The notes beneath the pieces are model-generated. The model did no database searches. It was not told where the DNA came from and saw only the letters and a program-made list of their open reading frames with translations. Position numbers and translations under genes: made by a program. Source: Salinibius halmophilus (lineage in GTDB: Bacteria > Pseudomonadota > Gammaproteobacteria > Pseudomonadales > Natronospirillaceae). Taken from it: 64,000 nucleotides of DNA. The stretch is from assembly GCF_003577475.1 (NCBI RefSeq), contig NZ_QPEP01000012.1:109405-173404 (forward strand), given 5' to 3'. Below are positions 17,323 through 26,797 of this stretch, piece by piece; position 1 is the first letter of the stretch; each line of letters starts with the position of its first letter.

Positions 17323-19701
17323 CTATTCCTCTTCTTCTCCTTCCAAGTCGGCATCATGCAGGGCTTTTAAGCGCTGGTAAACCTTGTGGTTGAGCGTGCC
17401 TTCAGGGAACTCACCTTGGTCATTGATTTTACCGGCTGGCATGCCAGTAAGCAGTTCGGCGGCTTCAAACAAATGGCTGACTGCCCATACTTTAAATTCG
17501 CCATCTTTGACCGCTTTGACCACTTCATCGTTGAGCATTAGATGCTTCACGTTGTCGCGCGGGATAATCACCCCTTGTTTGCCGTTTAGGCCACGGCTTT
17601 TGCACAAACGATAAAATCCTTCAATTTTTTCGTTCACGCCCCCCACTGCTTGAATATCGCCGTGCTGGTTCATTGAGCCGGTGACGGCAATGCTTTGTTT
17701 TACCGGCACCTCAGCAATGGCCGACAACAATGCGCAGGTTTCGGCAACGGTCGCTGAGTCACCATCAACATAACCATAAGACTGCTCCATGGCGATGCTG
17801 GCGCTGAAGTGCAATGGGAAGTCGCGACCAAAGGTATGACCAAAATAACCGGTAAGAATCATTACCCCTTTGGTGTGAATGGCTTGGCCTAACTCTGCCT
17901 CACGTTCAATATCAACAATGCCTTTGCTGCCGGCATAACAAGTGGCGGTGATACGTGCCGGTGAGCCAAATAGGCTTTCGCCAATTTCAATCACGGTTAA
18001 GCCATTCACCCGCCCAGTACGCTCACCGTCGCAGTCAATTAGAATGGTGCCATCGCTAATTTCTTCATGCATTTGCTCGGCAATGCGCCCGTTGCGACGC
18101 TCTGCGGATACTAGGGCTTTGACGACGTGTGTGCGCTCAATGCGGTCACTGTTTTTCTGGCGGGCAATAAACTCTGCTTCGCCTAGCACCTTAAACATCG
18201 AAATGACTCGCGCGGTGATCTTGTCCTGATGCTCAGCTTGGCGCAGGCCAAACTCAATTAACCGCTCTAACGCTTGCCGGGCGACTGGCAAATAACCCCG
18301 TTCTTCAGCGTAATGTTTTACCCGCAGCACTAGCTGATGCTTGGTGTCTTCGGTGCGGGGCAGGGTGCTGTCGAAATCGACTAATACCCGAAACAGCTCA
18401 TTGAACTCTGGATCCATGTCTAGCAGCTGGTAATACACCTCACGCGAGCCAATTAAAATAATCTTTACCCGCATCGGCATGGGTGCTGGGCTTAAAGTAA
18501 CTGGGTTATAGATCGAAGACTCATGGAAAGGCGATTCCATGTTGATCTCTTTGGTTTGCAGAGCAAGCTTTAGGCTTTCATATGCAAACGGCTCAACCAA
18601 TAGCTTTTCGGCATCCAGAATTAAATAACCACCATTGGCTTTATGCAATGCGCCGGGGCGAATGTACTGGTAAGACGTAGTTGGCGCCCCTTGCTGGATA
18701 GAATACTCAATGCGGCCAAATAGGTTTTGCCAAGTGGGTAGTAGCTCGTACACCACGGCTTGACCATCTTCGGGCTCGCGGCTAACCAGTAAGTTAGGCA
18801 GAAAAACCGCATTCAGCTGCTGGCGGCGCTCGTTGTCGGGGCGTACTTCGCCAAGCACGTCATCGGCAAACATCTCCAGAATAATACGGGCAATATGCTG
18901 CTTAATTTGGCGGAAAAACTTTTGCAGCTGAATGTTTGAGTGCCATTGGTGCTCTAAATCTTTTAATAATGGCTTAACTGCTGACTCTATGGTGTCGATA
19001 TTAAGCTGACGTAATGCCTCGTTGGTCTCGCGCTTCCATTGTGGTAGCTCTAATAATGCTTCTGATAGTAGGTCCTCCAGCTCACCAATGATTTCGATTA
19101 CTTGCGAGCGAACTTCGTCTGGCAGCTGAGCAACTTCATTTTCGTCTAATGGTTTGCCTTCTAAAACGGGCGTAAAAACCAAGGTGTTTTCTTCGGTAAA
19201 TACCGCAATATTGTGCTTGTTGGCTTCTTTTTCCACTTCGGCAATGGCTTGGTCGTAACGTTTGCCAAAGCTCTTTTCAATTAAGCCTCGCTTGCGCTGG
19301 TAACTTGGGTTCTCAAACGTAGCTGGGAAGGTGTCGAGCAGGTCATTGATAAAGCCTTCCATATCGGCCAGTAACTTTTTGCCTTGCCCTGCGACAAGTT
19401 CAATGGCAATGGGGTCGCGCTGTTGGTCGAAGTTATGCACATAGACCCAGTCATTGGTGGCACTGTTTTTGGCAGCCACTTGCTTTACATAGTGAGAAAC
19501 CAAAGACTGGCGGCCAGTGCCGTTTTCACCCATAACATATAGGTTGTAGCCGCCGCCATGCATGCGCACACCAAATTCGAGCGCTTCTTTGGCGCGCGGT
19601 TGGCCAAGAAAGTCTGCGCTACCCGTTAATTCACGTGTATCTTCGATTTCAAGGTGGGCTAGGGAAACTTGATGTTTTAGCTGATCGGCAGATAGTTGCA
19701 A
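17323..19701 (-). CDS. LonB-like ATP-dependent protease (AAA_32/Lon proteolytic domain)
   Basis: The 792-residue cytoplasmic protease is of the gammaproteobacterial Lon-related type. The N-terminal ATPase has a P-loop variant, GENGTGRQS (about residues 58-66). A long helical insertion (about 120-280) follows. The C-terminal Lon protease domain contains the catalytic Ser in DGDSATVAETCALL and the catalytic Lys in GGVNEKIEGFYRLC. The start codon appears to be TTG with AAGGA eight bases upstream. The acidic C-terminal end (DADLEGEEEE) is unusual-looking. Targets are unknown; it stands alone, not next to a classical lon cluster. Confidence 0.9.
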   Translation of the reverse strand: MQLSADQLKHQVSLAHLEIEDTRELTGSADFLGQPRAKEALEFGVRMHGGGYNLYVMGENGTGRQSLVSHYVKQVAAKNSATNDWVYVHNFDQQRDPIAIELVAGQGKKLLADMEGFINDLLDTFPATFENPSYQRKRGLIEKSFGKRYDQAIAEVEKEANKHNIAVFTEENTLVFTPVLEGKPLDENEVAQLPDEVRSQVIEIIGELEDLLSEALLELPQWKRETNEALRQLNIDTIESAVKPLLKDLEHQWHSNIQLQKFFRQIKQHIARIILEMFADDVLGEVRPDNERRQQLNAVFLPNLLVSREPEDGQAVVYELLPTWQNLFGRIEYSIQQGAPTTSYQYIRPGALHKANGGYLILDAEKLLVEPFAYESLKLALQTKEINMESPFHESSIYNPVTLSPAPMPMRVKIILIGSREVYYQLLDMDPEFNELFRVLVDFDSTLPRTEDTKHQLVLRVKHYAEERGYLPVARQALERLIEFGLRQAEHQDKITARVISMFKVLGEAEFIARQKNSDRIERTHVVKALVSAERRNGRIAEQMHEEISDGTILIDCDGERTGRVNGLTVIEIGESLFGSPARITATCYAGSKGIVDIEREAELGQAIHTKGVMILTGYFGHTFGRDFPLHFSASIAMEQSYGYVDGDSATVAETCALLSAIAEVPVKQSIAVTGSMNQHGDIQAVGGVNEKIEGFYRLCKSRGLNGKQGVIIPRDNVKHLMLNDEVVKAVKDGEFKVWAVSHLFEAAELLTGMPAGKINDQGEFPEGTLNHKVYQRLKALHDADLEGEEEE

Positions 19702-19775
19702 AGCGGTATTCCTTCTTAATACAGCCCACCAGCCTAGCGCTAAGCGCTAGTTCTGGCAATGGAAGAAGTAAACCC

Positions 19776-20183
19776 TTAAGGGCAAGTAATAGACGGGAAG
19801 CTCTGACGGTTGGCACCGTTAATGATCAATGTGAGTTTCAGGCCACTTTGTTCTATCGCAGCTAGCTCAAACGCGCGTGGGCACAAACCCAAGATGGTGG
19901 TTTCTTTGGAGTAGTCAGGCTTCTTCTCGAACTCAAAATCGTACGGCGAGGCGATGTCGATTTCTACCGAGCCCGTTGGGCTTTTCATGGTGAACGTTTT
20001 AACACTCCAACCTAGTGGCAAACGCTTATCAATGAGGTCCTGCACCAGCTCTTCTGGTGGCTTGGGCTCTGGGGTTGGCGATGCGTTCGGGTCGGCATCC
20101 TCATCGCCACCACCACAGGCGCTTAATATGGCAACAGACAGCAAGCTTAGCATCAGAGACAAAAACTGTTTCAACTTGATCAC
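19776..20183 (-). CDS. Putative lipoprotein
   Basis: The 135-residue protein has a signal sequence ending in the lipobox LSAC, then a glycine/acidic spacer (GGGDEDADPN) and a Pro-rich stretch (SPTPEPKPPEEL). The rest is a small domain of about 90 residues with two cysteines (LGLC and ITCP) that could form a disulfide. No family was recognised. It is located between the Lon-like protease gene and thyA on the same strand. Confidence 0.72.
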   Translation of the reverse strand: MIKLKQFLSLMLSLLSVAILSACGGGDEDADPNASPTPEPKPPEELVQDLIDKRLPLGWSVKTFTMKSPTGSVEIDIASPYDFEFEKKPDYSKETTILGLCPRAFELAAIEQSGLKLTLIINGANRQSFPSITCP

Positions 20184-20253
20184 CCAGCTGGTTTTACAAT
20201 GCTCTTAGTTAAGCACAAAACTTCACTGCCTGCGCCTTCGGTGACTTTATTAA

Positions 20254-21105
20254 CTAAACCGAAAATGGATAAGCAATCGGTTCATGGTGTTGGTAGTTCA
20301 CCACTTCAAAGTCATCCAAGGTGACCCAGGTTTCCAAGTCTTCAAGCGACTTAATATCTGGATTGATATTAAGCTGCGGCGAAGGGAAGGGTTTTCGTTT
20401 TAGTTGCACATCACGCATCAGCTCAAGCTGATCTTCATAAATATGAGCATTGACGATTTTGTGGTATGCCTGCCCCGGCTTGTGGCCGGTAATTTGGGCG
20501 ACAAGCGCCAACAAGGTGAATACTTGCACCTGGTTGAAGTTAAGCCCTAATGGCACATCGCATGAGCGCTGATAAGAGGTTAAATATAGGGTGTCACCCA
20601 GTAGCGAAAAGGTATGCGTGTGCATGCAAGGTCGCAAACACCCTAGGTCGAATTCGCCTGGATTATAAAACGTTAGAATTTCACCACGATCATCAATGCC
20701 CTTGGTGAGGTTATCAATGATCTTCTTTAGCTGGTCGATGGTGTCGCCATTAGGCTTTTGCCAGCGACGGCCTTGCACGCCATACACGCGGCCCATATCG
20801 TCTTCGCCTTTGCGAACTGGGTTGTTGAGCCAGGCTGCATTGTCATTGGCATTGGCATCCCAGGTTTTACAGCCAATAGCACGAAACTGGGCGGCGCTAT
20901 CATACCCGCGCAAATAGCCCAACAGTTCGGCAATGGCCGCTTTCCAGAAGCTTTTGCGCGTTGTAATGAGCGGGAACTGATTACCCGCTACATCATAGGT
21001 TTGATCAGCATTAATAACGGTTAGGCAGCGCTTACCAGTGCGCTCGTTTTCAACCCATACGCCTTCATCGATAATGCGCTGACAAAGTGCTAAATACTGG
21101 TTCAT
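20254..21105 (-). CDS. thyA: Thymidylate synthase
   Basis: Methylates dUMP to dTMP with methylene-tetrahydrofolate. The catalytic cysteine lies in [15 protein letters not shown], and the C-terminal EPIAYPFSV closes the active site. Its 283 residues are slightly more than the 264 of E. coli. The start overlaps the stop of lgt by four bases (ATGA), the usual lgt-thyA arrangement. Confidence 0.98.
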   Translation of the reverse strand: MNQYLALCQRIIDEGVWVENERTGKRCLTVINADQTYDVAGNQFPLITTRKSFWKAAIAELLGYLRGYDSAAQFRAIGCKTWDANANDNAAWLNNPVRKGEDDMGRVYGVQGRRWQKPNGDTIDQLKKIIDNLTKGIDDRGEILTFYNPGEFDLGCLRPCMHTHTFSLLGDTLYLTSYQRSCDVPLGLNFNQVQVFTLLALVAQITGHKPGQAYHKIVNAHIYEDQLELMRDVQLKRKPFPSPQLNINPDIKSLEDLETWVTLDDFEVVNYQHHEPIAYPFSV

Positions 21106-21917
21106 GCTTTTTTACCTGATTCGTCGTAAACGTCCATTTTGCCTTGTTTATAGGCAAGGGCCATTAGCACAGCGCCAACAACAATCATTGGAATGCTGAG
21201 CATCATGCCCATGGTTAGCCAGTCTAACGCCAAGTAACCAATGTGGGCATCAGGCACTCGGAAAAACTCTGCCGCGGTGCGTAAAATACCGTAACCAACC
21301 AAGAAGAAGCCTGACACTGCCATACGAGGACGAGGTTTATTCGAGTACCACCATAAGGCAATCATGAGGGTAAAACCTTCACCTAGCATTTGATACAGCT
21401 GAGACGGGTGGCGTGGTTGATCATCGGCACCGGGGAAAATCATGCCCCATGGTACGTCGGTTGGGTGGCCCCAGAGTTCGCCGTTAATAAAGTTACCCAA
21501 GCGGCCAAGCGCGATGCCCAGTGGTACCAGTGGAGCGACGAAGTCACCCACTTCAAACCAACTTTTGCCTTTGCGCTTGGCAAAAATAATCACAGCAGCT
21601 ACTACCCCTAAGAAACCACCATGGAAGGACATACCCCCTTCCCAAACGCGGAATATCGAAATTGGGTCGGCAATAAAACTATCGAAGTTATAAAAGAAGG
21701 TAGAACCTAGGCGGCCACCAATAATAATGCCTGCCACCACATAAAACAGTAAGTCATCTACCTGTTCAGTTGACCAGCCACGCCATGGCTGCGTGCGTGC
21801 TCTTAATTTGCCAAGCCACAAGCCACCAAAAAAGCCGATGGCATACATGAGGCCGTACCAATGAATGGCAAGTGGCCCTAGCTGAAAAGCAATAGGATCA
21901 ATATTAGGAAATTGCAT
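21102..21917 (-). CDS. lgt: Prolipoprotein diacylglyceryl transferase
   Basis: Multi-pass inner-membrane enzyme that transfers diacylglycerol from phosphatidylglycerol to the lipobox cysteine of prolipoproteins. The family signature is visible in [17 protein letters not shown], and [14 protein letters not shown] lies in the first part. Its 271 residues are normal. The start is preceded by AAGGA. It would process the several lipoproteins in this window (15.9, 20.0 and 49.1 kb). Confidence 0.97.
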   Translation of the reverse strand: MQFPNIDPIAFQLGPLAIHWYGLMYAIGFFGGLWLGKLRARTQPWRGWSTEQVDDLLFYVVAGIIIGGRLGSTFFYNFDSFIADPISIFRVWEGGMSFHGGFLGVVAAVIIFAKRKGKSWFEVGDFVAPLVPLGIALGRLGNFINGELWGHPTDVPWGMIFPGADDQPRHPSQLYQMLGEGFTLMIALWWYSNKPRPRMAVSGFFLVGYGILRTAAEFFRVPDAHIGYLALDWLTMGMMLSIPMIVVGAVLMALAYKQGKMDVYDESGKKA

Positions 21918-22066
21918 GGGCGTCCTTAACGCTAGCTTGCTTATGGCAAGCTGGTTATACCAGAGGTTCGAATGCTAAGTGTATGCGCCTAGTATGGCAA
22001 ATACTGGGCACACAATCACTAAAACACAGACGCCGACGTCAATTTTGGGTTTAGTGGTGAGGCCTA

Positions 22067-23431
22067 TTAAAACTCGTAGCTCACACTCACTTGGCTAGCT
22101 AGGCCGTTGTCGAATAAGCCTTCGGTAATGAATGCTTGGTTAAGCACGGCATTAATCGACAACTTCTCAACTGGCTGCCAACCTAAGCCCAATAACAACT
22201 CGGCGCCATCGGTTACTCGGCGACTACCTTTGCTATCGAGTTTGGTGTACTCAAGCTCAAACCCGTTTGGCCCCGGTTCGTTTTTATCGGTGAGGGTTTT
22301 ATTGATCACCCAGTTTAATAAATCGGCTTTGACACCAGCGCGCCATGACCATTTGTCGCCCGTTTTGGCTTCAATAGATGCATGCAATGGCAAACGAATG
22401 GTTTGTTCTACTGCATTGCTCGACGATTCTACCCCTGTTGGGTCGTTTGCACCGCGCACCTCGGTGGCATATTGCTCATCTTTACCCGATACTCGCTCAT
22501 AACCGATGCCTTGCTCAATGCGAAGTGTGCTGGCGCCAGATTGGCGAATAAGGCCAAGGGTCAAGTCGCCAACAAGTTGCAACTTGCTAAAATTACGCTG
22601 AGTTTGCGACTCATTGTCTTCGGCACCTGTTGTAATCTCGAGCTGTGAGACGATACCTTCCGTGACATAACGATTAAGCTGAAAATCGGCCCCCAGATAT
22701 AGCGTTGGCTGAAAGTAATAGCGATTATTACTGTGCAGCTCAAAGCTCAAGCCACTTTTCGCCTGCTCGTTTTCTTTATACTCAGTGGTTAATGTAGCGC
22801 TGCCTTGCTGAGCATTGGTAGCGGTGTAATCAATTAGGCGTTGGTTATTAAACAATGGCACGCTAATGCCAGCACTATAAGCAAACTTGGGTTGCACTTG
22901 GCCAAATGAAATGCCGTATTTGCTGTAGGCGGTGGTTTCGGTGTTGCCCCTAAATTCAGCACTTAGTTGGTCGCCGTTGGCATCAAACGTATGAGGCTCT
23001 TCGGTTAAATGGATGGTACCACCACCCGGTGCGGCGATTTGGTAAACGGCCGGCTCGCTTTCAGTGTTTTGCACCAAGCTTAGTCGGAGGCCGGACTGCC
23101 CAAAAAGCTTGCCACCAACAAAGATATCGACAGCATCAGCGGCCGTTGGCAAACGCCCTGAGCCCAAATAATCCATGCCATCAAATTGTGGGGTGCTCAC
23201 CTTGCCAGCATGAATGGCGATGGTTTGATCGAATGCATTAAACGCCACGCCACCATTACCACCCGTTGTAGCGGCCACCTGTTGTTTAACATCGGCGATT
23301 AACGCTGGGTTGTACCAGAGGTTGTCTTGCACAACGACTTGGCTTAAAGAATTCTGAAAACTTAGGTTGTCTGTAGCCCAAGCTGATGCACCCAGTGCAA
23401 CAGCAATGCTTGCGATAGTGATTTGTTTCAT
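22067..23431 (-). CDS. Predicted outer-membrane protein, paralogue 1 (FadL/TraF-like)
   Basis: The 454-residue protein has a signal peptide (about residues 1-19, cleavage after ASAWA), then the segment QVVVQDNLWYNPALI. This recalls the NPA motif near the N-terminus of FadL- and TraF-type barrels. Amphipathic beta-strand patterns fill the rest, and it ends in SYEF with a C-terminal Phe. AGGG is upstream of the start. It shares layout and N-terminal motif with the next gene upstream, so the two are probably an old duplication. The cargo is unknown. Confidence 0.72.
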   Translation of the reverse strand: MKQITIASIAVALGASAWATDNLSFQNSLSQVVVQDNLWYNPALIADVKQQVAATTGGNGGVAFNAFDQTIAIHAGKVSTPQFDGMDYLGSGRLPTAADAVDIFVGGKLFGQSGLRLSLVQNTESEPAVYQIAAPGGGTIHLTEEPHTFDANGDQLSAEFRGNTETTAYSKYGISFGQVQPKFAYSAGISVPLFNNQRLIDYTATNAQQGSATLTTEYKENEQAKSGLSFELHSNNRYYFQPTLYLGADFQLNRYVTEGIVSQLEITTGAEDNESQTQRNFSKLQLVGDLTLGLIRQSGASTLRIEQGIGYERVSGKDEQYATEVRGANDPTGVESSSNAVEQTIRLPLHASIEAKTGDKWSWRAGVKADLLNWVINKTLTDKNEPGPNGFELEYTKLDSKGSRRVTDGAELLLGLGWQPVEKLSINAVLNQAFITEGLFDNGLASQVSVSYEF

Positions 23432-23553
23432 AGCCCTGCTTCAGTAAATTTGCCCTAGTGCCCAAAATAGAACAGAAGATAGAGCAAAAGTCATGCAAGT
23501 GCAGCATAAAATCTTAAGTGCTACAAAATGCCAGCATAGCGACAGCGATAAAC

Positions 23554-23580
23554 AAAAAAGCCGCTCGATTGAGCGGCTTT
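23554..23580 (-). terminator. Terminator after paralogue 2 of the outer-membrane pair
   Basis: The stem AAAGCCGCTC/GAGCGGCTTT with a four-base loop is followed, on the minus strand, by more T residues. It lies 32 bases beyond the stop at 23612, so the two paralogues are probably separate transcripts. Confidence 0.85.
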
Positions 23581-23611
23581 CATTGTCAGCTAGTGACAGA
23601 TTTTGACCAGT

Positions 23612-25078
23612 TTAGAAGCTGTAGCTAGCGCTTACGCGGCCAAAAATGTCTGACCAGCTTGATTCTAGCTGGGCATTAATTTCGAAATCAGAAACTGGCT
23701 TGTAACCAATGCCAAATGAGGCTAGTGATTCCGGCAAAACTTTAATCCCAGATGGTTTAGCAACTGTAGAAGTAAAGTCATCTACGCGGCTGCCGCCTTC
23801 GGGTTTAGTAGGTGTAGCTGTTACTTTGCCAAAAGTTATTGAAGCAAGGTTCGCTTCAATGCCTGCACGCCAAGTCCACTTTTCGCCAGCAGCAACTTCT
23901 GCACTTGCAGCAAAAGGAAGGTTAACAATGTGAACGCTAGAGTTTACAGTTGCCAAAACATCTGTCTCTTTGCCAGTTACTGTAGTCGAACCTGCACCAG
24001 TGGTGGTCTGATCGTCATACACTGTTCCAGTAACGCCAGCCAGAATCCACTCTGCATCTTGAGTGTAGCGGAAAGTGGATGGACCTTTGCGAACAACGCC
24101 ACCAATGCCACCAGCAGCACGAATTGTTGAGCTAACCAGATCAAGCTTATTTTCGATAGTTTCTTCTACAAAGCCTGGGTTTGAGCCTGAAGTTGTAACG
24201 CTGCGCTCAAAGCTACGAGAGCTGCTGTTTAACCTTGCATATGAAGCAGAACCCGATAGGAAAAATGAGCGGCTCAGGAATTGCTTGAACCCACCATCTA
24301 CTGCAAAGCTAAAGTTACTCTTAGCGTATACTTCTTTATCGTAGTCGTATGTTGTTGAGGTTGAACCATTCGTGGTTTTGCCTTGGTATTCAAGGTTGTC
24401 TGAGCCGTTGAATGATGGAAGACTGAATGTAAAGCTATAGCCACCACGATTATTGATTGAACCAAATGTAGCATTAACTTCAGACGCAGAAAAAGCGGCT
24501 TCGTTCTGAGCAACAACTGCACTAAAGTTGTTCGGGGACGCTGCGAAGTTATGCTCAGTCTCAGTGTAAGGAATCGTGTCACCTAGGAAGCCCAGTTCAA
24601 TCGCGCTTAGGCCACTAATTGAGTAAGTAGTATATCCAAGTCGAATACCGCCCCAAGAACTTGCGATAAAGTAATCAATTGAACCATTTTGCGGCGGTGC
24701 TTCATTATCGTTGTCTGCAAGAAGACCTTTGGCTACAGAAATACCTTCAGCATCAAAATTGAAACCGTCTATATCGCCACCAACTGCGTCTTCGGCATCA
24801 AGGTCGTACAGAGGAGAGGCAAAATCAACTTGGTTGCCCACATGTAGCCCCATTTTCTGGCCTGCATATTCAAAAACCACACCACCAGTGGCATAGGTAC
24901 CGTTAGTTGAGGCAGCAGAAACTTGGTTCGGCGTGTTATTTAATGCAGCGGGGTTGCTCCAGACATTGTCTTGGATCACCACTGCATCAACAGCGTTGTC
25001 TTTAGAAAAGTTGTCAGCTGCCATGGTAGCAGTAACAGTTGAAGCGGCCAAAATGGCCAAAGGAAGCTTCTTAAGCAT
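23612..25078 (-). CDS. Predicted outer-membrane protein, paralogue 2 (FadL/TraF-like)
   Basis: The 488-residue protein has a signal peptide (MLKKLPLAILAASTVTATMA) and the segment AVVIQDNVWSNPAALNN, matching VVVQDNLWYNPALI of the neighbouring gene. Aromatic, strand-like segments continue to the terminal SYSF. It is rich in Asn, Ser and Thr and low in Cys, as expected of a surface barrel. AAAGGA precedes the start. The role is not known from sequence; a hydrophobic-compound channel is one possibility. Confidence 0.72.
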   Translation of the reverse strand: MLKKLPLAILAASTVTATMAADNFSKDNAVDAVVIQDNVWSNPAALNNTPNQVSAASTNGTYATGGVVFEYAGQKMGLHVGNQVDFASPLYDLDAEDAVGGDIDGFNFDAEGISVAKGLLADNDNEAPPQNGSIDYFIASSWGGIRLGYTTYSISGLSAIELGFLGDTIPYTETEHNFAASPNNFSAVVAQNEAAFSASEVNATFGSINNRGGYSFTFSLPSFNGSDNLEYQGKTTNGSTSTTYDYDKEVYAKSNFSFAVDGGFKQFLSRSFFLSGSASYARLNSSSRSFERSVTTSGSNPGFVEETIENKLDLVSSTIRAAGGIGGVVRKGPSTFRYTQDAEWILAGVTGTVYDDQTTTGAGSTTVTGKETDVLATVNSSVHIVNLPFAASAEVAAGEKWTWRAGIEANLASITFGKVTATPTKPEGGSRVDDFTSTVAKPSGIKVLPESLASFGIGYKPVSDFEINAQLESSWSDIFGRVSASYSF

Positions 25079-25261
25079 GGTAAGTCCTTTCTAATGTTGG
25101 CAGCACCATTTATTCCTACAGGTGCGTAGCACAAATTTGTAGTGCTGCCAGTGAGAGTAACAGTTTTAAACAAAAAATGCGGGGGCACTATACCATGCTA
25201 GGCCAGTTTCTCAATTACAAGACTGACCGAAAGATGAACTGGTGTTTATTTACTAACCGAA

Positions 25262-25531
25262 TTACTCGGCGCTAGGCTTAAAGCCCTCGGCTTTTTCAAA
25301 TGTTTCGCCGGCGAGATACTTATCCATCTGTGCCATGAGGTACTTGCGTGTATCTGGATTAGTGAGTTCAAGGTGCTTTTCGTTAATCAGCTGGCGCTGG
25401 AACTCAAGCCATTCTTGCCAAGCCTGGGCACTTACATGTTCAAAAATGTGTTGGCCTTTTGGCCCTGGAAAGGGTGGTTGCTCAAGGCCGGGCAGTTCTT
25501 GCTGTAAACGCTGGCAAAATACGGTGCGCAT
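25262..25531 (-). CDS. yggX: Fe(2+)-trafficking protein YggX
   Basis: The 89-residue protein matches the family nearly throughout: MRTVFCQRLQQELPGL with the single N-terminal cysteine, then PGPKGQHIFEHVSAQAWQEW and LMAQMDKYLAGE. Known members protect iron-sulfur proteins from oxidative damage. The start has AGGAG upstream and lies eight bases after the mutY stop, the classic mutY-yggX operon. MutY itself carries an iron-sulfur cluster. Confidence 0.96.
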   Translation of the reverse strand: MRTVFCQRLQQELPGLEQPPFPGPKGQHIFEHVSAQAWQEWLEFQRQLINEKHLELTNPDTRKYLMAQMDKYLAGETFEKAEGFKPSAE

Positions 25532-25539
25532 GATGGCTC

Positions 25540-26595
25540 CTACAATAGCGTGAGTTTGTTCAATAACTTTTCAGTGGGGCGAGCTAAGCCAATGCTGCGT
25601 TCATGGGCTTTTACCCACGCACCACCTTGCTCGGCAATGCCCGAGTTTACCACAGGCTGTAAAACGGGCGTGATGTCGAGATGGAAATGCGTAAAAGTAT
25701 GGCGAAAGTCGCTCCAGGTTTCTGGCTCGCCGCTGGCTTGCAATGGTTGTTTGTCGAGCCAATGCCAAGCGCTGTTAATGTCATCGAAGCGCGGGAAGAT
25801 ATATAGCCCGCCCCACAAGCCAGAAGATGGCTGCTGCTGCAAGTAAAGCTTGCCTTGTTCATCGCGCAAAATGAGCATTACGCATTGGCGAACTGGCTTT
25901 TCTTTTTTCGGCTTGCGTGTTGGCAGCTCCGCTGTAAGCCCCTTAGCTAGAGCTGTGCAATCGCTTGCCACTGGGCAGTCATTGCATAGTGGTTTATTGC
26001 GAGTGCAAATCATCGCACCCATATCCATCATGGCTTGGGTATAAATGCCATAAAGGTTGTTAGCACTCGCCTCAGGCTCTTGCGGGATGCGCTCTTCGGC
26101 AGCTTGCCATAAATCCTTTTCGGCTTGGCGCTCACCTGGGTAGCGTGTTTCGCCAATATGGCGAGCAAGCACGCGTTTAACGTTGCCATCCATAATTACC
26201 GCAGGGTAGTTGCGCGAAATGCTTAAAATAGCGGCAGCCGTCGAGCGGCCAATGCCTGGCAGAGCAATTACTTCGTCAAGCGTTGGCGGAAACTCTCCAC
26301 CATGCTCGGTAACTAATATTTGCGCACACTTGTGTAGGTTGCGGCCACGTGCGTAATAACCTAGGCCTGTCCACAGCGCTAGTACTTCGTCTTGCTCTGC
26401 TTCCGCTAGGCTATGCACGTTGGGAAAGCGTTGCATAAAACGCTCGTAATACGGAATAACCGTGGCGACCTGAGTTTGCTGCAACATGATTTCCGAAACC
26501 CAAACGCGATACGGGGATTTATCGTGCTGCCATGGCAGGTTGTGGCGGCCGTGTGCAAGGTGCCAATCGATGATGCGTTGCGAAAATGAAGACAT
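25540..26595 (-). CDS. mutY: A/G-specific adenine DNA glycosylase
   Basis: Removes adenine mispaired with 8-oxoguanine. The protein shows MLQQTQVATVIPYYERF, the helix-hairpin-helix with ALPGIGRSTAAAIL followed by the catalytic Asp in MDGNVKRVL, the four-cysteine cluster loop (CTRNKPLCNDCPVASDC), and a C-terminal NUDIX-like domain for 8-oxoG recognition. The start at 26595 gives 351 residues and the expected N-terminus MSSFSQRIIDWH; an in-frame ATG at 26652 would add 19 residues. Neither has a good ribosome site. It is in an operon with yggX. Confidence 0.95.
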   Translation of the reverse strand: MSSFSQRIIDWHLAHGRHNLPWQHDKSPYRVWVSEIMLQQTQVATVIPYYERFMQRFPNVHSLAEAEQDEVLALWTGLGYYARGRNLHKCAQILVTEHGGEFPPTLDEVIALPGIGRSTAAAILSISRNYPAVIMDGNVKRVLARHIGETRYPGERQAEKDLWQAAEERIPQEPEASANNLYGIYTQAMMDMGAMICTRNKPLCNDCPVASDCTALAKGLTAELPTRKPKKEKPVRQCVMLILRDEQGKLYLQQQPSSGLWGGLYIFPRFDDINSAWHWLDKQPLQASGEPETWSDFRHTFTHFHLDITPVLQPVVNSGIAEQGGAWVKAHERSIGLARPTEKLLNKLTLL

Positions 26596-26667
26596 GGAAC
26601 TCAGGTGTTGTTGAAAAGGGGTTGGTACGGTAAAAGTTGGCAAATTAGCCATGTTTTAGAAGCAAGA

Positions 26668-26690
26668 CCCCCGATAAATGCACTCGGGGG
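26668..26690 (-). terminator. Hairpin between ilvD and mutY
   Basis: The 7-bp GC-rich stem CCCCCGA/TCGGGGG with a nine-base loop is followed on the minus strand by TCTTGCTTCT. It is probably the ilvD terminator, placed after the palindromic repeat. Confidence 0.55.
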
Positions 26691-26696
26691 ACTCAA

Positions 26697-26783
26697 GTAG
26701 GTTGTACGGCCACGTTCTTTTGTGGCCGGGCAACGTGTGCAACAAGGGCAATGTTTCCCGAGCCTTTAGCTCGTAAAACCTAC
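26697..26783. repeat. Multi-hairpin palindromic repeat, copy A
   Basis: The outer stem GTAGGTTGTACG (26697-26708) pairs with CGTAAAACCTAC (26772-26783). Inside are GGCCAC/GTGGCC and CGAGC/GCTCG hairpins. It shares ATGTTTCCCGA and TCGTAAAACCTAC with copy B at 32543-32617. The variable hairpin between these two motifs differs in sequence but stays paired, which argues for selection on folded form. It lies just after the ilvD stop. Confidence 0.8.
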
Positions 26784-26797
26784 GCGTCGTAATATGA

